DNA of 64,000 bases from Sphingomonas sp. Leaf343 (GTDB lineage Bacteria; Pseudomonadota; Alphaproteobacteria; Sphingomonadales; Sphingomonadaceae): positions 1 through 64,000 of the forward strand of contig NZ_LMPG01000011.1 of assembly GCF_001423765.1 (NCBI RefSeq). The letters are read 5' to 3'. Under the pieces are notes generated by a model. The model was not told the DNA's origin. It was given only the letters and a program-made list of their open reading frames with translations, and searched no databases. The position numbers and the translations under genes were made by a program. This document shows positions 63,437 through 64,000 of the stretch, in pieces; position 1 is the stretch's first letter, and each line of letters begins with the position of its first letter.

Positions 63437-64000
63437 GCCGCTGGTGCATCCTCCGGACGGACGGCAGCAAGACGTTGCCGCTTATGCGCTCGCTGAGCGC
63501 AGCGGGTTTCGTCGTCTGGACGCCCGCGCGTACCATCCGGAAGGTCACCCGGCCGGGCACACGCCATGAGCAGCGATCCGAGCTTGATGTGCCGATCCTG
63601 CCTACGTTCGTCTTCGCCCGCGAGCGCGACCTGCCGATGCTGGCGGACGTCACGCAGCTGTCGATCAGCCCACACCCGGGGTTCTCGATCTTCCGCTATG
63701 GGGGCCGCATTCCGCTCGTCGGGGATGCAGAGGTGGCCGGGCTCCGCGAGGAGGAAGCACGTGCCGCTGCCATCATGCAGGCCATGCGCGATGCCGAAAG
63801 CAGGGAGGAAGCCGAGCGGATCCGTATCGATGCGATCAAGTCGGAGACCGCTCGCCGGCGAGCCCTGATGGAGCTGGAGCAGGCACGTCGCGCAGAGCAG
63901 CGCGCCAAGCCCCTGATCATCGGCGTCGACGATGAGGTCGCCGTCGAGAAGATGCCGGCACTGGTCGGTATTCCTGGCATCGTGAAGTCGATCGTCGGGC
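63433..64000 (+). CDS. NusG-type antiterminator with coiled-coil insert (partial)
   Basis: A GTG start at 63433 overlaps the preceding stop. Residues 1-105 resemble the NGN domain: SRWCILRTDGSKTLPLMRSL, LDVPILPTFVFARE and GFSIFRYGGRIPLVGDAEVAGL. Residues 106-158 are a highly charged coiled coil (REEEARAAA...RRAEQRAK). Residues 160-189 (IGVDDEVAVEKMPALVGIPG) resemble a KOW domain and run off the window. NusG paralogues such as RfaH bind RNA polymerase and suppress termination; phage versions of this kind are little described. Confidence 0.7.
   Translation, partial: MSRWCILRTDGSKTLPLMRSLSAAGFVVWTPARTIRKVTRPGTRHEQRSELDVPILPTFVFARERDLPMLADVTQLSISPHPGFSIFRYGGRIPLVGDAEVAGLREEEARAAAIMQAMRDAESREEAERIRIDAIKSETARRRALMELEQARRAEQRAKPLIIGVDDEVAVEKMPALVGIPGIVKSIVG

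Noticed and set aside
63373..63980. Minus-strand ORFs of 94-102 aa at the right edge
   Set aside because: They are antisense to the NusG-like frame, whose motifs are clear on the plus strand.

Overview
The window is high-GC alphaproteobacterial chromosome, most like a member of the Sphingomonadaceae (Sphingomonas group). The evidence is gene content and order: ybgC-tolQRAB-pal, coxBA with ctaB/ctaG/coxC/DUF983/SURF1/thrC, hisS-prfA-prmC with a DUF4167 protein, and pyrE-serine hydrolase-pdxJ-acpS-lepB. TonB-dependent receptors are present, and many cistrons join through ATGA or GTGA stop-start overlaps. No rRNA, no complete tRNA and no CRISPR array was found.

0-19 kb is housekeeping. It holds an O-antigen-type flippase, a CBS protein, a DUF4167 protein, prmC, prfA, hisS, an M61 peptidase, ppa and a 2OG-Fe(II) oxygenase-like protein. 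An AbrB/PIN toxin-antitoxin pair is translationally chained to an EamA exporter and a GNAT gene. Next come ispG and an acyltransferase - isoaspartyl peptidase - S1/P1 nuclease operon, then an SPFH / ribbon-helix-helix / small membrane protein / hydrolase cluster.

20.1-22.2 kb is a complete IS1595-family insertion sequence. It has 25-bp inverted repeats and a perfect 8-bp target duplication (CAAAAAAA). It sits in the T-tract of the pal terminator and carries an AT-rich DUF3800 gene and a tiny ORF as passengers.

22-36 kb carries the tol-pal operon, a VOC protein, a nitronate monooxygenase, aspartate kinase, ubiG, an AI-2E-type permease, lepB, acpS, pdxJ, a serine hydrolase and pyrE. 36-49.6 kb is the cytochrome c oxidase region. 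It is unusual: after coxBA and a strong terminator, a DUF1800/DUF1501 pair and a divergent DUF2490 gene sit before ctaB-orf47-ctaG-coxC-DUF983-SURF1-thrC-methyltransferase.

49.6-57.2 kb is accessory and less GC-rich. It holds an autotransporter and a large TonB-dependent receptor between gene-poor stretches, one containing a decayed IS3-type transposase. At 57.22 kb lies the 3' half of a tRNA-Val(GAC) gene with its terminator. This is the left attachment site of an integrated island that runs off the right edge.

The island holds an HTH protein, a tyrosine integrase, a PIN-like protein, a CAP12-type TIR-like protein and scrambled phage remnants: a truncated D12 methylase fused to a phage gene fragment, a tail-gene end and a DUF3164-like end. 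At the edge is a NusG-type antiterminator with a coiled-coil insert. The PIN-like / TIR-like pair beside the integrase is the best candidate here for an undescribed, probably anti-phage, system. That function is inferred from domains and location only.
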